56,846 bases of DNA from Nitrosomonas sp. (GCF_024282095.1 NZ_JAMWZS010000015.1:1-56846), one strand, 5' to 3'. Counted from the first letter of the stretch, positions 31,315 through 42,300 are shown. Numbers and translations: made by a program. The notes: generated by a model from the letters alone, not told the origin.

Positions 31315-32037
31315 TCAATGAATATCTTTCCAATATTCTCTTTTTAATGCGTAGGATAAAATCAGCATACCTAAAAGAAAAGCCATTACTGTAAGACCCA
31401 ATTCCTTACGAGCATTGGCGTGAGGTTCGCCTAAATAAACCAGATAATTAACCAGATCACCGACAAATTTATCAAATTCAGCCTTGGTCATTTCTCCTTG
31501 CTTATCAAGAACCAGGGTCTTTTGCTCACCTTTATCACTTGTTTTAACAACCAGTTTCTGCTCACCCTGTAATTGATATAATACGTGAGGCATCGCTGCT
31601 CGATCAAAAACCAGATTGTTCCATCCGGTCACTGTGGAGTCGTCACGGTAAAATGCCCGTAAGTAAGTATATAACCAATCCGCTCCTCGCGAGCGAGCTA
31701 TCACTGATAAGTCAGGTGGCACAACGCCAAACCATTCCTCGCCTTCTTTTTTCCACATTGCTGACTGCATCAGATCGCCAACTTTTTGACCTGTAAATAC
31801 CAATTTATCAAGAATTTGTTCATTGGTGAATCCGATATCACGATGGCGATTATAGCGCATGAAACTTGCACCGTGACAAGTTAGGCAATAATTGACAAAA
31901 CTTTCTGCCCCCCGCTGCAACGAAGCATTGTCAGTTGTGTTAACTGGAGCACTATCTAATGGCATACCAGACTCAGCAGCGAACAAACTAAATGGAGCCA
32001 TACACACAACAAATATAAGAATCGTTATTTTCTTCAT
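31315..32037 (-). CDS. petC: Cytochrome c1 of the bc1 complex
   Basis: 240 residues. A signal peptide (to about residue 21, FAAES), the haem c site CLTCH at 51-55, and a Met ligand probably in AAMPHVLYQ. One C-terminal membrane anchor (about 212-230) is followed by KREYWKDIH. It passes electrons from the Rieske protein to soluble cytochrome c in the periplasm. Four bases separate it from petB. Confidence 0.95.
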   Translation of the reverse strand: MKKITILIFVVCMAPFSLFAAESGMPLDSAPVNTTDNASLQRGAESFVNYCLTCHGASFMRYNRHRDIGFTNEQILDKLVFTGQKVGDLMQSAMWKKEGEEWFGVVPPDLSVIARSRGADWLYTYLRAFYRDDSTVTGWNNLVFDRAAMPHVLYQLQGEQKLVVKTSDKGEQKTLVLDKQGEMTKAEFDKFVGDLVNYLVYLGEPHANARKELGLTVMAFLLGMLILSYALKREYWKDIH

Positions 32038-32041
32038 TTTT

Positions 32042-33289
32042 TTACTCTTTTACTCTTTTTGGCTCAGGTTTTGTTTTATCTATCTTGCTATACCATGGCA
32101 TTAAAATAAAGAAAGCAAAATAGATGACTGTAAAGATTTGCGCTAATAAAGTATATAAAGGAGTCGGAGATTTTGTTCCGAGCCAACCCAATACAAAAAA
32201 GCTAATCACAAAAAGTGTTAAGGCTGTTTTGAAATATGCGCCTTTGTAGCGTATTGATTTAACCGGACTTCGATCTAACCAGGGCAAGAAACAGAAGATA
32301 ACCACTGAACCAGCCATCAATATCACACCCCATAGCTTTGCATCTATCCACAGAAAATTAACAGTCACCGCCCGTAGCATTGAATAGTAAGGCGTGAAAT
32401 ACCAGACTGGTGCAATATGATCCGGTGTTTGCAGTGTATTAGCGGGTATGAAATTATTGTACTCTAAGAAATAGCCGCCCATTTCCGGAGCAAAGAAAAT
32501 AATTCCACAAAACACCATCAGAAATACTACAACACCAACTATATCTTTAACTGAATAATAGGGGTGAAATGGTATCCCATCTACCGGAATGCCTGTTGTG
32601 GGGTTTTTATTTTGTTTTATCTCGATGCCGTCGGGATTATTTGATCCAACTTCGTGCAGCGCTAAAATATGCGCAAAAACTAGTATTAAAAGTATTAAGG
32701 GCAATGTTACGACGTGATAAGCAAAGAAACGATTGAGTGCAGCATCTGAAAGTGTAAAATCTCCCAGCAGCCATTGTTGAAGCGTTTCTCCAATCGTTGG
32801 AATGGCTCCAAACATACTCACAATCACTTGTGCACCCCAGTAAGACATTTGCCCCCAAGGCAGAATATATCCGGTAAATGCCAAGCTCATCAGCACAAAG
32901 AATATGACCATACCGATCAGCCACAACAGTTCGCGAGGCTTCCGATAAGATCCATACATCATTCCGCGGAACATGTGCAGATAAACCACGACAAAAAACA
33001 TGGATGCACCTGTGGAATGCATATAGCGGATTAACCAGCCATAATCCACATCACGCATGATGTATTCTACTGAAGAAAAAGCCAGACTAGCATCCGGCTT
33101 GTAATTCATAGTAAGAAAAATTCCGGTAATCAGTTGATTGACCAGTACCAATAAGGCCAATGAGCCAAAGAAATACCAGAAATTAAAATTCTTGGGTGCA
33201 TAATACTCAGAAAGATGCGCTTTCCAGTTGGACGTTAATGGAAAACGTTTATCGACCCATTCGATCATTGAACTAAATAACTTACTCAT
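32042..33289 (-). CDS. petB: Cytochrome b of the bc1 complex
   Basis: 415 residues with about eight or nine membrane helices. The haem-ligating histidines lie in helix 2 (YMHSTGASMFF, LHMFRGMMYG) and helix 4 (FFAYHVVTLPLILLILVFAHILALHEVG). The quinol-site motif PDHIAPVWYFTPYY is a variant of the PEWY-type segment. Its ATG directly follows the petA stop, so petABC is one operon. Confidence 0.96.
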   Translation of the reverse strand: MSKLFSSMIEWVDKRFPLTSNWKAHLSEYYAPKNFNFWYFFGSLALLVLVNQLITGIFLTMNYKPDASLAFSSVEYIMRDVDYGWLIRYMHSTGASMFFVVVYLHMFRGMMYGSYRKPRELLWLIGMVIFFVLMSLAFTGYILPWGQMSYWGAQVIVSMFGAIPTIGETLQQWLLGDFTLSDAALNRFFAYHVVTLPLILLILVFAHILALHEVGSNNPDGIEIKQNKNPTTGIPVDGIPFHPYYSVKDIVGVVVFLMVFCGIIFFAPEMGGYFLEYNNFIPANTLQTPDHIAPVWYFTPYYSMLRAVTVNFLWIDAKLWGVILMAGSVVIFCFLPWLDRSPVKSIRYKGAYFKTALTLFVISFFVLGWLGTKSPTPLYTLLAQIFTVIYFAFFILMPWYSKIDKTKPEPKRVKE

Positions 33290-33898
33290 TTACGCAGATC
33301 CCTCACTTTCAGATCCAATTAAAAGACGACTATCGCTCAAATATGTATGAGGAGGAACAACCATATTGGTTGGAGCCGGTACACTTTTATATACGCGCCC
33401 TGCCAAATCAAATTTTGACCCGTGACAAGGACAGAAAAAACCGCCTAACCAATCTGGACCCAGATCAGCAGGAGCAATTTCTTTCCTAAACACAGGCGAG
33501 CATCCTAAGTGCGTACATACACCTTCGGTAACCAGTATTTCTGGCTTAATCGAACGTGTACGATTCTTAGCGTATTCCGGTTGCTGTTTCTTGTCTGAAT
33601 TCGGATCGGCTAATTCGCCTTCCACTTTTACAAGTGTTTCCAGCATCTCCGGCGTGCGGTTCAAAACCCAAACAACTTTTCCACGCCACTCAACCATTAA
33701 GAGCATGCCGGGCTCAAGCTTTGATATATCAACTTCTACCGGTGCTCCTGCTGCTTTAGCTCGTTCACTAGGCATCATACTTAACAAAAAAGGCGTTGCA
33801 ATCGCAGCGCCCGCAATACCACCTGCCACAGAAGTGGCAGCGACTAAAAACTTCCGCCTGCCACTCATTTCATCATTGATGCTGAAACTATCTGCCAT
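33290..33898 (-). CDS. petA: Rieske iron-sulfur protein of the bc1 complex
   Basis: 202 residues from the ATG at 33898 (a TTG two codons earlier is less likely). A twin-arginine-type N-terminus (GRRKFLVAATS followed by a hydrophobic anchor) is followed by the Rieske domain with CTHLGC and CPCHGSKFD holding the [2Fe-2S] cluster through two Cys and two His. It accepts electrons from ubiquinol at the Qo site. First gene of petABC. Confidence 0.96.
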   Translation of the reverse strand: MADSFSINDEMSGRRKFLVAATSVAGGIAGAAIATPFLLSMMPSERAKAAGAPVEVDISKLEPGMLLMVEWRGKVVWVLNRTPEMLETLVKVEGELADPNSDKKQQPEYAKNRTRSIKPEILVTEGVCTHLGCSPVFRKEIAPADLGPDWLGGFFCPCHGSKFDLAGRVYKSVPAPTNMVVPPHTYLSDSRLLIGSESEGSA

Positions 33899-34504
33899 AT
33901 TCAACTATTCCATCAGTAATATTTTTCACAAAAAACTATTAATCAATAAAACGGCAAACTCACTTTACGCTAATCTCACCAGCACTTTTGTAAAGCTTAA
34001 ATTATAAAAGTGCGCAGTATAACATAACCATTATAGGATTATAGAGAATACTTAAAAGTATTTATAACTTACTATAATATATAATGAAATTATAAAAATT
34101 GAATTAACAATCCGACTCTATAGCGCAGAGATTCATCATTTCATTTTATAAGAACCGAACCCATACAGCGCCATAACTGATTTCAAAAATACATTCCCAC
34201 AGATCTTCTCATCATCTCCAACCTGGATCTGTTGATATTCTCAGAAAACCATTTCATAAATAGGAAAAAGCTCACATTATTGAGCTTTCCATATGATCAA
34301 AAAAAAAACAAATTTGCGATGCTTAATGATGATTTCCAGTCAAAGCTGGGGAAAATCTTCTTCAAGAAGCCATTGACAATAAATACAATCTACATGACGG
34401 TAGCAGGTAATCGCTCCGAGCGGATTAGTCATTTATGGCGAGACTGATTATGGCGTGTGAAATTTATGACTATCGATATCTATGTGAATGTCGACAAACC
34501 CAAG
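33899..34504. other. AT-rich intergenic region, petA promoter side and secA 3' side
   Basis: 606 bp with no convincing gene. The left part must hold the petABC promoter; several TATAAT-like boxes exist but none has a clear -35 partner. The right part holds a hairpin that may terminate secA. A short open frame at 34232-34447 shows no protein pattern. Confidence 0.5.
34264..34288 (-). terminator. Probable terminator after secA
   Basis: On the minus strand a perfect 8-bp stem (AAAGCTCA/TGAGCTTT, 6-base loop) is followed by a short T-run. It lies about 215 bp beyond the secA stop. Confidence 0.6.
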
Positions 34505-37234
34505 CTACTTAATCTTACCGTGACATTGTTTATATTTTTTACCCGATCCGCATGGACATGGTTGATTGCGGCCTACTTTGTCATTCTGGCGCACAAATGG
34601 CTGTTTCTCATTTTGATCGTTTACATAGTTTGCATCTTCATCCAATGCTTCGTTATAGTCGGCATGATGGAATTGCACATTCTCTGGTGAGCGCAATGTT
34701 TCAGTTACAGCCTCAACTTGTTGTTCATTCTTAATTTGTACGGTCAAAAGTATTTTTGTTACCTCACTCTTGATTTCTTCGAGCATATTGGTAAACAACT
34801 CAAAAGCTTCTCGTTTATATTCCTGTTTTGGATTCTTTTGTGCATAACCACGCAGATGTATACCTTGGCGCAAATGATCCAGTGCAGCCAAATGTTCTCG
34901 CCAATGCGAATCCAAGCTCTGCAACATCACAGCACGTTCATAGTGATGCATAATCTCAGCCCCAACTTTCTCTACCTTAGCTTGATATTGCTCATTCGTG
35001 AGATTAATAATGCGCTCATACAAGTTCTCTTCATGTAACTCCGGTTCCTGCTCAAGCCATTTTTGCAGCGGAAAATGCAGTTGATACTCCGCCACAAGCA
35101 TTTTCTCCAAACCTGCTACATCCCATTGCTCTTCAACACTGCCCGGCGGAATATGTTGACCGAATAAATTACTTAAAACATTTTCACGTATCACCGCGAT
35201 CGTTTCTGAAATATCATGCTCTGCTTCTAATAGTTCATTACGCTGCTGGTAAATCACATGTCGCTGATCATTAGCGACATCATCATATTCCAGCAGCTGC
35301 TTACGCATATCAAAGTTTCTCGCCTCAACTTTGCGCTGGGCATTTTCAATAGCACGAGTCACCCAAGGATGTTCAATCGCTTCTCCTTCTGGCATCTTAA
35401 GGCGCGTCATAATATTGGCTACACGATCCGACGCAAATATGCGTAACAATGGATCTTCCAACGATAAATAAAAACGACTGGAACCTGGATCCCCCTGTCT
35501 GCCCGAGCGTCCGCGCAACTGGTTATCCACACGGCGCGACTCATGCCGTTCAGTACCAATAATGTGCAAACCACCTGTATTTAAAACCTCTTCATGAGTT
35601 ACTTTCCATTTTGAATGGACTTCGTTGATACGTTGCTCTTTTGCATCCTCACTCAATTTCTCATCATGCCGTAGCCGTTCAATTTCCGGTTCCGGATTAC
35701 CTCCCAATACGATATCGGTACCACGACCCGCCATATTGGTCGCTATGGTAATCATTTTTGGCCGACCGGCCTGGACAACAATATTCGCTTCACTGGCATG
35801 CTGTTTGGCATTCAGAACTTGATGCGGCAGTTTCTCTCGATCCAGCAACTTGGACAACAATTCATTATTCTCAATAGACGTCGTACCCACCAAAACTGGT
35901 TGTCCACGTTCATAACATTCCTTGATTCCCTGAATAATGGCTTCGTTCTTCTCTTTCGTGGTACGAAACACCAGATCCATACGGTCATCACGAATCATCG
36001 GTCGATGCGTTGGGATGATCACCGTCTCCAGTCCGTAAATTTGTTGAAACTCAGCAGCTTCCGTATCCGCTGTGCCCGTCATACCGGATAGCTTCTGATA
36101 CATACGGAAATAATTCTGAAAGGTAATGGAGGCAAGTGTTTGATTTTCTTTCTGAATGGCAACACCTTCCTTCGCTTCCACGGCTTGATGCAACCCATCG
36201 GACCAGCGGCGACCAGCCATCAAGCGTCCGGTAAACTCATCAACAATCACCACTTCACCATCTTGCACGACATAATGCTGATCTAGAAAATATAAGCTAT
36301 GTGCCCGCAAGCCTGCGTTCAAATGATGAATCAAATTAATATAGGCCGGATCATAAAGACTGGATCCAGGTTTCAACAATCCAGCGCCAGCCAGCAATTT
36401 TTCTGCATGTTCAAAACCAGCTTCACTGAGCGTAACCTGATGGGATTTCTCATCCACACTGAAATCACCCTCTCCCTCTTCTGTCTCTTGCCGGATTAAC
36501 TTTGGAATCAACGCATTGATACGCACATAAATCTCTGTATCACCTTCCGCTTGCCCGGAAATGATCAATGGCGTGCGCGCTTCATCAATCAAAATCGAAT
36601 CCACCTCGTCAACAATTGCAAAATTAAGCGCGCGCTGAGCACGTTCATAGGGATGGGTCACCATATTGTCGCGCAAATAATCAAAGCCATATTCATTATT
36701 AGTGCCATACGTAATATCTGCGGCATAAGCCGCCTGCTTATCGTTGTGCGGCATGTGCGCATAAATCACACCGACACTCATTCCGAGAAACTGATAAATT
36801 TTCCCCATCCACTCGGCATCACGCTTTGCCAGATAATCATTGACCGTCACGATATGCACACCATTACCTGACAATGCATTCAAGTAAGCCGGCAAAGTCG
36901 CCATGAGCGTTTTACCTTCACCTGTACGCATCTCGGCAATCTTACCCTCATGCAGCACCATACCGCCGATGAGCTGCACATCAAAATGACGCATCTCCAG
37001 AACACGCTTACCGGTTTCCCGCACCACCGCAAATACCTCCGGCAATAATGCAGTCAGCGTCTCTCCGTCCTGGATGCGTTGTTTGAATTCATCTGTTTTG
37101 GCACGTAAATCAGCATCTGATAATCCCGCAATGGTCGATTCCATTTCGTTAATAGTGCGCACAGTTTGAGCGTACTGTTTGATCATTCGATCATTACGGC
37201 TACCAAAAATCTTTTTAAGTAGATTACCTAGCAT
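34505..37234 (-). CDS. secA: Preprotein translocase ATPase SecA
   Basis: 909 residues, usual length. Motor domain with [14 protein letters not shown] (Walker A), [17 protein letters not shown] (Walker B), the second helicase half with [10 protein letters not shown] and [13 protein letters not shown], then the helical scaffold. The C-terminal zinc module [14 protein letters not shown] binds SecB and phospholipid. It drives protein export through SecYEG. A 278-bp gap with a repeat element separates it from the M23 peptidase gene. Confidence 0.98.
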   Translation of the reverse strand: MLGNLLKKIFGSRNDRMIKQYAQTVRTINEMESTIAGLSDADLRAKTDEFKQRIQDGETLTALLPEVFAVVRETGKRVLEMRHFDVQLIGGMVLHEGKIAEMRTGEGKTLMATLPAYLNALSGNGVHIVTVNDYLAKRDAEWMGKIYQFLGMSVGVIYAHMPHNDKQAAYAADITYGTNNEYGFDYLRDNMVTHPYERAQRALNFAIVDEVDSILIDEARTPLIISGQAEGDTEIYVRINALIPKLIRQETEEGEGDFSVDEKSHQVTLSEAGFEHAEKLLAGAGLLKPGSSLYDPAYINLIHHLNAGLRAHSLYFLDQHYVVQDGEVVIVDEFTGRLMAGRRWSDGLHQAVEAKEGVAIQKENQTLASITFQNYFRMYQKLSGMTGTADTEAAEFQQIYGLETVIIPTHRPMIRDDRMDLVFRTTKEKNEAIIQGIKECYERGQPVLVGTTSIENNELLSKLLDREKLPHQVLNAKQHASEANIVVQAGRPKMITIATNMAGRGTDIVLGGNPEPEIERLRHDEKLSEDAKEQRINEVHSKWKVTHEEVLNTGGLHIIGTERHESRRVDNQLRGRSGRQGDPGSSRFYLSLEDPLLRIFASDRVANIMTRLKMPEGEAIEHPWVTRAIENAQRKVEARNFDMRKQLLEYDDVANDQRHVIYQQRNELLEAEHDISETIAVIRENVLSNLFGQHIPPGSVEEQWDVAGLEKMLVAEYQLHFPLQKWLEQEPELHEENLYERIINLTNEQYQAKVEKVGAEIMHHYERAVMLQSLDSHWREHLAALDHLRQGIHLRGYAQKNPKQEYKREAFELFTNMLEEIKSEVTKILLTVQIKNEQQVEAVTETLRSPENVQFHHADYNEALDEDANYVNDQNEKQPFVRQNDKVGRNQPCPCGSGKKYKQCHGKIK

Positions 37235-37414
37235 AAAGTCTCTGAAAATTCTGTTTAAACAATGTACCTAAAAATAAAGGGTGAGACTCTTACCTCACCC
37301 CACAAAAATACTAAAGAAAATATCGACTCAATTTGAACCACTTACCTGTGAATTTAAAATTCTTAAACCAAAAACCACCAAACATGCATTTATTCATGAA
37401 TAATCAACAATTCC

Positions 37415-37506
37415 TACAGGCATTGAAAAACGATCTGCGTTGCCATTACAGTGTTAAAAACAGGCCCAAAATGCTCATCTATTAAACGTTTTGCAGCGGC
37501 CTGCTA
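37415..37506. repeat. Small inverted-repeat element, family A, copy 2
   Basis: About 92 bp with imperfect inverted ends: TACAGGCATTGAAAAACG at the left, and at the right, read on the minus strand, TAGCAGGCCGCTGCAAAACG. The inner ATCTGCGTTGCC matches copies 1 and 3. It begins 6 bp beyond the stop of the M23 peptidase gene. Confidence 0.65.
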
Positions 37507-37512
37507 CTCAGT

Positions 37513-38430
37513 TTAACTCGGTCTTTTTAAAAATCTGGATGGATTCAATGGCTTGTCTTTATGTCTAATCTCGAAATGCAAATGGGATCCTGTAGAACGT
37601 CCCGTATTGCCAACTTCCGCTATTTTCTGTCCTTGTAACACAACTTGCCCCAGCTCTACCAAGCGTTTCGATGCATGGGCATAACGACTCACCAGATCAC
37701 CGCCATGATCAATCTCGACCATATTACCATATTCAGGATGGCGATCCGAATAGACCACTATTCCACCGGCAGCAGCTTTTATCGGTGTACCTACTTCCGC
37801 AGAGAAATCCACCCCTTCGTGGAACGCTCTCTTCCCCGTAAACGGATCTATGCGGTAACCGTAACCTGAAGAATACCAATCCGTCTCAACAGGCATTTCA
37901 GAAGGCAACACATATTTCGTCAACCGATCATGACGCAATAAAGAATCTAACGCCCCCAGCTTATCCGATCTTTCATCCAGCATGCTGGATAACTCTTGAA
38001 GCTTATGATTGAACTCACCAAAAGTTAATTCCTCGGATGCAAGATCGGTACGTGCACCACCCTGCCCCGGCACGCCATTAAACAAAAGGTCACGCGACTT
38101 AATTCCGGAAGATTCGGCCAAACGTTCGCCGAGAGCATCTAAACGCAACAACTGTGCTTGCATTTGCCCCAGTCTACTTGCCATGATATTCAAATTGTCT
38201 TGTAAATGCGTTTGAATCTTCTGATGCCTTTCTTCTTGCGGACTCACCAATACTGCTCTTAACACCGGTGTATCGATTCGATCGGCATAACGTAAAGAAA
38301 CAAAATTCAAACTCAAAGCCAATGTTACGATGATCAATAGAAAAACGCTTATTAATACTGTAATGTACTTTCCTGTCAGCGTTATTTTTCTTGCGCGTTC
38401 TGATTTATTAGAAATAAAAATAATATTCAT
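37513..38430 (-). CDS. M23 family peptidase (LytM-type endopeptidase)
   Basis: 305 residues. A short cytoplasmic N-terminus, one membrane helix (about 24-47), a coiled-coil stalk (about 75-160), and a C-terminal LytM domain. The zinc motif parts are HEGVDFSAEVGTPI (HxxxD) and SHLHFEIRH (HxH). The metal residues are present, so it may cut peptidoglycan cross-links in the periplasm or activate amidases. Placement next to secA and dciA is frequent in betaproteobacteria. It is divergent from dciA with 32 bp between the starts. Confidence 0.9.
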   Translation of the reverse strand: MNIIFISNKSERARKITLTGKYITVLISVFLLIIVTLALSLNFVSLRYADRIDTPVLRAVLVSPQEERHQKIQTHLQDNLNIMASRLGQMQAQLLRLDALGERLAESSGIKSRDLLFNGVPGQGGARTDLASEELTFGEFNHKLQELSSMLDERSDKLGALDSLLRHDRLTKYVLPSEMPVETDWYSSGYGYRIDPFTGKRAFHEGVDFSAEVGTPIKAAAGGIVVYSDRHPEYGNMVEIDHGGDLVSRYAHASKRLVELGQVVLQGQKIAEVGNTGRSTGSHLHFEIRHKDKPLNPSRFLKRPS

Positions 38431-38462
38431 ATATTGTATTCACTGGATATTTTTCAATAGCC

Positions 38463-38930
38463 ATGACCTCTTATAAAGTTAATTCTTATCTTAATCTGCT
38501 TGGCAAGACAGCTGAATATGAAAACTTATTCTCTTTAGCTCAGCAATTATATAGAGATCAGTTAACATTCTCTAAACTTATCCCTGCGCATTTAGCGCAA
38601 TATTGCAATATAGGCCGGATCTCTAATGGCAGGTTGACGATAATGGCTGAGAATGGTGCTGTCGCATCAAAACTAAAGCAAATTTCACCCTCATTGCTGC
38701 TCAAACTGCAAAAACTAGGGTGGGAAGTTACTGCAATTCAAATTCTGGTGCAAGCACATTTCTTTTCCAGAAATATAAAATCCTTTGTAGATGAAAGAGA
38801 TAGCAATAACAAAAAAATAATACTGAGCCAAACCGGCAAAGATTGTTTAAATCAACTGGCCACGACACTGCCTGATTCCGAACTCAAGAACACTATCCAA
38901 TCATTTCTAAAAAAACATCAGGATTATTAA
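38463..38930 (+). CDS. dciA: DciA/DUF721 family replication protein
   Basis: 155 residues. The DUF721 core is visible: LFSLAQQLYRDQLTFSKLIPAHLAQYCNIGRISNGRLTI, then NGAVASKLKQISPSLL. DciA is the ancestral loader of the replicative helicase DnaB in bacteria that lack DnaC. The C-terminal 50 residues are variable and probably disordered or helical. Its position near secA matches many proteobacteria. Confidence 0.82.
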   Translation: MTSYKVNSYLNLLGKTAEYENLFSLAQQLYRDQLTFSKLIPAHLAQYCNIGRISNGRLTIMAENGAVASKLKQISPSLLLKLQKLGWEVTAIQILVQAHFFSRNIKSFVDERDSNNKKIILSQTGKDCLNQLATTLPDSELKNTIQSFLKKHQDY

Positions 38931-38974
38931 ACCTGCGATTCCTCGTGGCAAAACCAGAGGGAATCGCAGGTTAA
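38927..38974. terminator. Long inverted repeat after dciA, possible terminator
   Basis: AACCTGCGATTCC pairs with GGAATCGCAGGTT over 13 bp with a 17-base loop, starting at the dciA stop codon. The arms extend further with mismatches. There is no T-run after it, so it may stop transcription weakly or stabilise the mRNA end. Confidence 0.5.
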
Positions 38975-39261
38975 AATCCAAAACTCATCACTAAACCTTG
39001 ATGTTCCGGATCATCAGTATCATAAGCGCCATCGAATCATTGCAAAAATATTGGCACTATTCCAGGCAACAGTTGTCTACCGTTTTTCATCTTCCTTAAA
39101 CGTCTCGTATATAATGTGGCACTAACAAGCTTCATGCACATTACAATACAAATCTTCTGAATTGGATGTCAAAGCGCTTAATTCCTTGTCATGACAGCTC
39201 AATCTTTCATTATGCAGCAACTCTGTTTTAACTCCTCAATCGGAATTACAGAAACAATCTT
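38975..39261. other. Intergenic region dciA / RNB exoribonuclease
   Basis: About 290 bp with no gene or repeat that I can support. It should hold the promoter of the exoribonuclease gene. Confidence 0.4.
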
Positions 39262-41118
39262 ATGAATGTTTTTTACGAAGAAACTGGAACCTTTAAAGTG
39301 GGTACCATACTGGCCGACAACACAACCTCTCTGCAAATCGAGGCTGTCCATGGCAAGCGTTCAAAGATCAAGGCAACATCAGTGCTTTTTCGATTTGCTA
39401 CGCCCCCCTTATCTGAATTCATGGACCATGTGCAAAAAGTAGCCGATGAATTGGATCCCAATTTTCTATGGGAATGCTGCACCCAGGATGCAGAATTTAC
39501 CAGCGACACCCTTGCCGCTGATTATTTTGGTCACACCCCCAGTCCGGTTGAAGCCGCCGCCATATTGCTGCTGCTTCAGAATGCACCCATGTATTTTTAT
39601 AAAAAAGCGCTGGGACGCTATAAAGCAGCACCGCCTGATGCACTGAAAGCCGCATTGGCCAGCCAGGAAAAGAAACGCCTGCAAGCAGAGCAACAGGCAC
39701 GTTATGTTGAGCAATTAAACCGCTTTGTCCTGCCCGAGGAATTTAAACCGCGCATATCTAACTTACTCTACAAGCCGGATAAAAATTCCATTGAATGGAA
39801 GGCACTCGAAGCAGTCTGCACAGAGAAAAAGCTTACGGTGGTCAAACTGATGGAAAAATGCGGCGCCATTGCGTCCTCGCATGACTATCACTTCAACCAA
39901 TTCATCTGGGAACATTTTCCTGAAGGTGTTCGCTTTGGTGAACTGGGATCACAACCAACGCTCCATGACTTTCTTGATCTGCCGATCTCGGATGTCGTTG
40001 CATTCAGCATTGATGACGCTTCGACGACAGAAATTGACGATGCTTTTTCTGTTACCTCATTGCCATTCGGAAGCTTTCGCATTGGTATCCATATTGCAGC
40101 GCCTGCACTGGGCATTGATCCTGAATCAGCACTCGATCAAATTGCTGCAACGCGCCTATCGACGGTTTATCTGCCTGGAAACAAAATTACCATGCTGCCG
40201 GACGCAATCATCAATCATTTCACACTCACTGAAAACCGACTGCAACCCTCACTGTCGTTATATCTTGACGTAGCCGATGATTTTACTGTGATCAGCAGCG
40301 AGAGCAAAATTGAGAAAATAAAAGTTGCAGCAAATTTACGTCACAACATGCTGGAGCAGCACTTCAACGAAACTTCATTGAACAAGGGAAGTTTTGCACA
40401 TACCTTCAGCAAGGAATTAAGCCTGTTGTGGAAATTTGCTTGCAAGATGGAAAATCAACGTGGCAAAGCGAATGACACCAATAATGACAAAATTGATTAT
40501 AGTTTTGAAATCAACGATGATCATGTCACAATCAGCGAACGCCGCCGCGGCTCACCGATCGATAAGGTGGTGTCCGAATTGATGATTTATGTCAACACCG
40601 AATGGGGCAAGCAATTGACCGATGCGGGCATTACCGGCATTTTTCGCAGCCAGGCCAATGGTAAGGTAAAAATGAGTACTTCACCCGCCCCGCATCAAGG
40701 TCTGGGTGTTCCGCAATACGCCTGGAGCAGTTCTCCCATGAGGCGCTACGTCGATCTGGTCAATCAACGGCAACTCATCGCGCTATTGCGTGGAGAGCCT
40801 CCTCCCTACACCAAAGAAAGCAATAGCCTTTTAATCGCCATGCGCGACTTTGAAACAGCTTATGGTATTTATGGCGAATTCCAGCGAGCCATGGAACGTT
40901 ACTGGTGCTTGCGCTGGTTATTGCAAGAAAAAATTCAGATTACCAATGCCCAGGTCATTAAAGAAAATCTGGTAAAACTGGATCGTATTCCGCTGGTAAC
41001 ACGAGTACCTTCGCTGCCGGAAATCGCACCCGGTACTTACGTGCAACTTAAATTGTCCGAAATCGACTTGCTTGAACGCAGCTTGCACGCAGAATTCCTG
41101 CAAAGACAGGATGCGTAG
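39262..41118 (+). CDS. RNB-domain exoribonuclease (RNase II family)
   Basis: 618 residues. The RNB catalytic domain begins near 245, with metal-binding aspartates in FSIDDASTTEIDDAFSV and later substrate-site residues RLSTVYLPGNKITMLP. A YAWSSSPMRRYVDLVNQRQL signature follows. The N-terminal half is a beta-barrel and helical region unlike the double cold-shock region of enterobacterial RNase II, and the C-terminal S1-like part is short. It degrades single-stranded RNA 3' to 5'. The variant is common in betaproteobacteria; whether it replaces RNase R is unknown. Confidence 0.88.
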   Translation: MNVFYEETGTFKVGTILADNTTSLQIEAVHGKRSKIKATSVLFRFATPPLSEFMDHVQKVADELDPNFLWECCTQDAEFTSDTLAADYFGHTPSPVEAAAILLLLQNAPMYFYKKALGRYKAAPPDALKAALASQEKKRLQAEQQARYVEQLNRFVLPEEFKPRISNLLYKPDKNSIEWKALEAVCTEKKLTVVKLMEKCGAIASSHDYHFNQFIWEHFPEGVRFGELGSQPTLHDFLDLPISDVVAFSIDDASTTEIDDAFSVTSLPFGSFRIGIHIAAPALGIDPESALDQIAATRLSTVYLPGNKITMLPDAIINHFTLTENRLQPSLSLYLDVADDFTVISSESKIEKIKVAANLRHNMLEQHFNETSLNKGSFAHTFSKELSLLWKFACKMENQRGKANDTNNDKIDYSFEINDDHVTISERRRGSPIDKVVSELMIYVNTEWGKQLTDAGITGIFRSQANGKVKMSTSPAPHQGLGVPQYAWSSSPMRRYVDLVNQRQLIALLRGEPPPYTKESNSLLIAMRDFETAYGIYGEFQRAMERYWCLRWLLQEKIQITNAQVIKENLVKLDRIPLVTRVPSLPEIAPGTYVQLKLSEIDLLERSLHAEFLQRQDA

Positions 41119-41127
41119 ATTAATCGC

Positions 41128-41273
41128 CAGCAAGCCGTTGAAAAGCGTTTTCGAGGCTACCGATGCCAGGCAAAAGCAAGCGAGAAAACGCAATTTATGC
41201 GCGATCAATGCGCACCTTGTGCCTGTTGTTAACACCGCAGCGACAACGCAGATAGTTTTTCAACCGCCTGCTA
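41128..41273 (+). repeat. Small inverted-repeat element, family A, copy 3 (most complete)
   Basis: 146 bp with imperfect terminal inverted repeats: CAGCAAGCCGTTGAAAAGC at the left, and TAGCAGGCGGTTGAAAAAC as the reverse complement of the right end. The right 100 bp align with copy 1, with ACAACGCAGATAGTTTTTCAA nearly identical. It lies 9 bp after the exoribonuclease stop and before tonB. It has no coding capacity. Confidence 0.75.
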
Positions 41274-41355
41274 ATCATGTGACAAGCAAATCGTTGTTGC
41301 CTACAATATCAGGATTATCTGAGCAATCCAGACTTAACTTTCAAGGTTTGATCCT

Positions 41356-42300
41356 TTGGCTGTTACCATTCACACACAACAAACTGCATCTACAGTAGCC
41401 GGCAGCCATCAACATTCCCAAGCCAATCGCCTGCGTGTGGCGATGGTTACTTCGCTGCTCTTGCATGTCATTGTACTATTGGGAGTGACTTTTCAATTTC
41501 CGCAGCCCAAATTGGATAAAATCGCCACATCGCTGGAAGTTGTGCTGGTCAACAATAAAACGCCGACAAAACCTACAAAAACAGAACTACTCGCACAAGA
41601 TAATCTCGATGGTGGCGGCAATACGGATGACAATCGTCGTGCGAAAACACCTTTTCCGGTGTTGCCCAAAAGCAAACCGCTCACAAGCAAACCAACCAAT
41701 AAGCCGGTAACCGATGACATCGTAGCGCAACAAAAAGTCAAGCAATTGGAACAAGAAGCCAAAAAACTCATGGCTGCTGTCGCTGAAACCAAACAAGCTC
41801 AGCAACTCAGTGCACAACCCGATGAAACTGAAAACCAAGACACTCCTCCCGATGCCGCTGATTTATTAATGCGCAGTCTTGATATTGCGCGCTTGAGGGC
41901 ACAGATCAATCAGGATCATGATGATTATCAAAAACGCCCAAAAAGAAAATTTGTAGGCGCACGCACCAAGGAATATCGTTTTGCCCGCTATGTCGAGGAT
42001 TGGCGCATCAAAGTCGAGCGCATCGGTAATTTGAATTACCCCGAAGCCGCCAGAAAAGGCAAGCTCTATGGCAACTTACAACTCACTGTCAGTATTCGGG
42101 CGAATGGCAGCCTGGAAGCGATTGAAATCCATCGTTCATCCGGAGAGAAAATTCTCGACGAAGCCGCCATCAATATCGTGAAACTTGCCGGACAAAACGG
42201 ATTTGCGCCTTTCCCACCGGATATTAGCCAGGATACCGATATTCTGCACATCACCCGAACTTGGGTGTTTGCCCCTTCGGATATGCTATTGAGCCAGTAG
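41356..42300 (+). CDS. tonB: TonB energy transducer
   Basis: 314 residues. The start is probably the TTG at 41356, with AAGG about 10 bases upstream; the first in-frame ATG (41443) would cut into the residues just before the membrane helix. One N-terminal helix (about 31-48, MVTSLLLHVIVLLGVTF) is followed by a Pro/Lys/Thr-rich periplasmic linker, a charged coiled region and the C-terminal TonB fold (WRIKVERIGNLNYPEAAR, then GNLQLTVSIRANGSLEAIEI). It energises outer-membrane receptors. No exbBD genes are adjacent; in this arrangement aroE follows. Confidence 0.88.
   Translation: MAVTIHTQQTASTVAGSHQHSQANRLRVAMVTSLLLHVIVLLGVTFQFPQPKLDKIATSLEVVLVNNKTPTKPTKTELLAQDNLDGGGNTDDNRRAKTPFPVLPKSKPLTSKPTNKPVTDDIVAQQKVKQLEQEAKKLMAAVAETKQAQQLSAQPDETENQDTPPDAADLLMRSLDIARLRAQINQDHDDYQKRPKRKFVGARTKEYRFARYVEDWRIKVERIGNLNYPEAARKGKLYGNLQLTVSIRANGSLEAIEIHRSSGEKILDEAAINIVKLAGQNGFAPFPPDISQDTDILHITRTWVFAPSDMLLSQ

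Noticed and set aside
34232-34447. 71-codon frame between petA and secA
   Set aside because: It runs through AT-rich sequence and the probable secA terminator, with no protein-like pattern.
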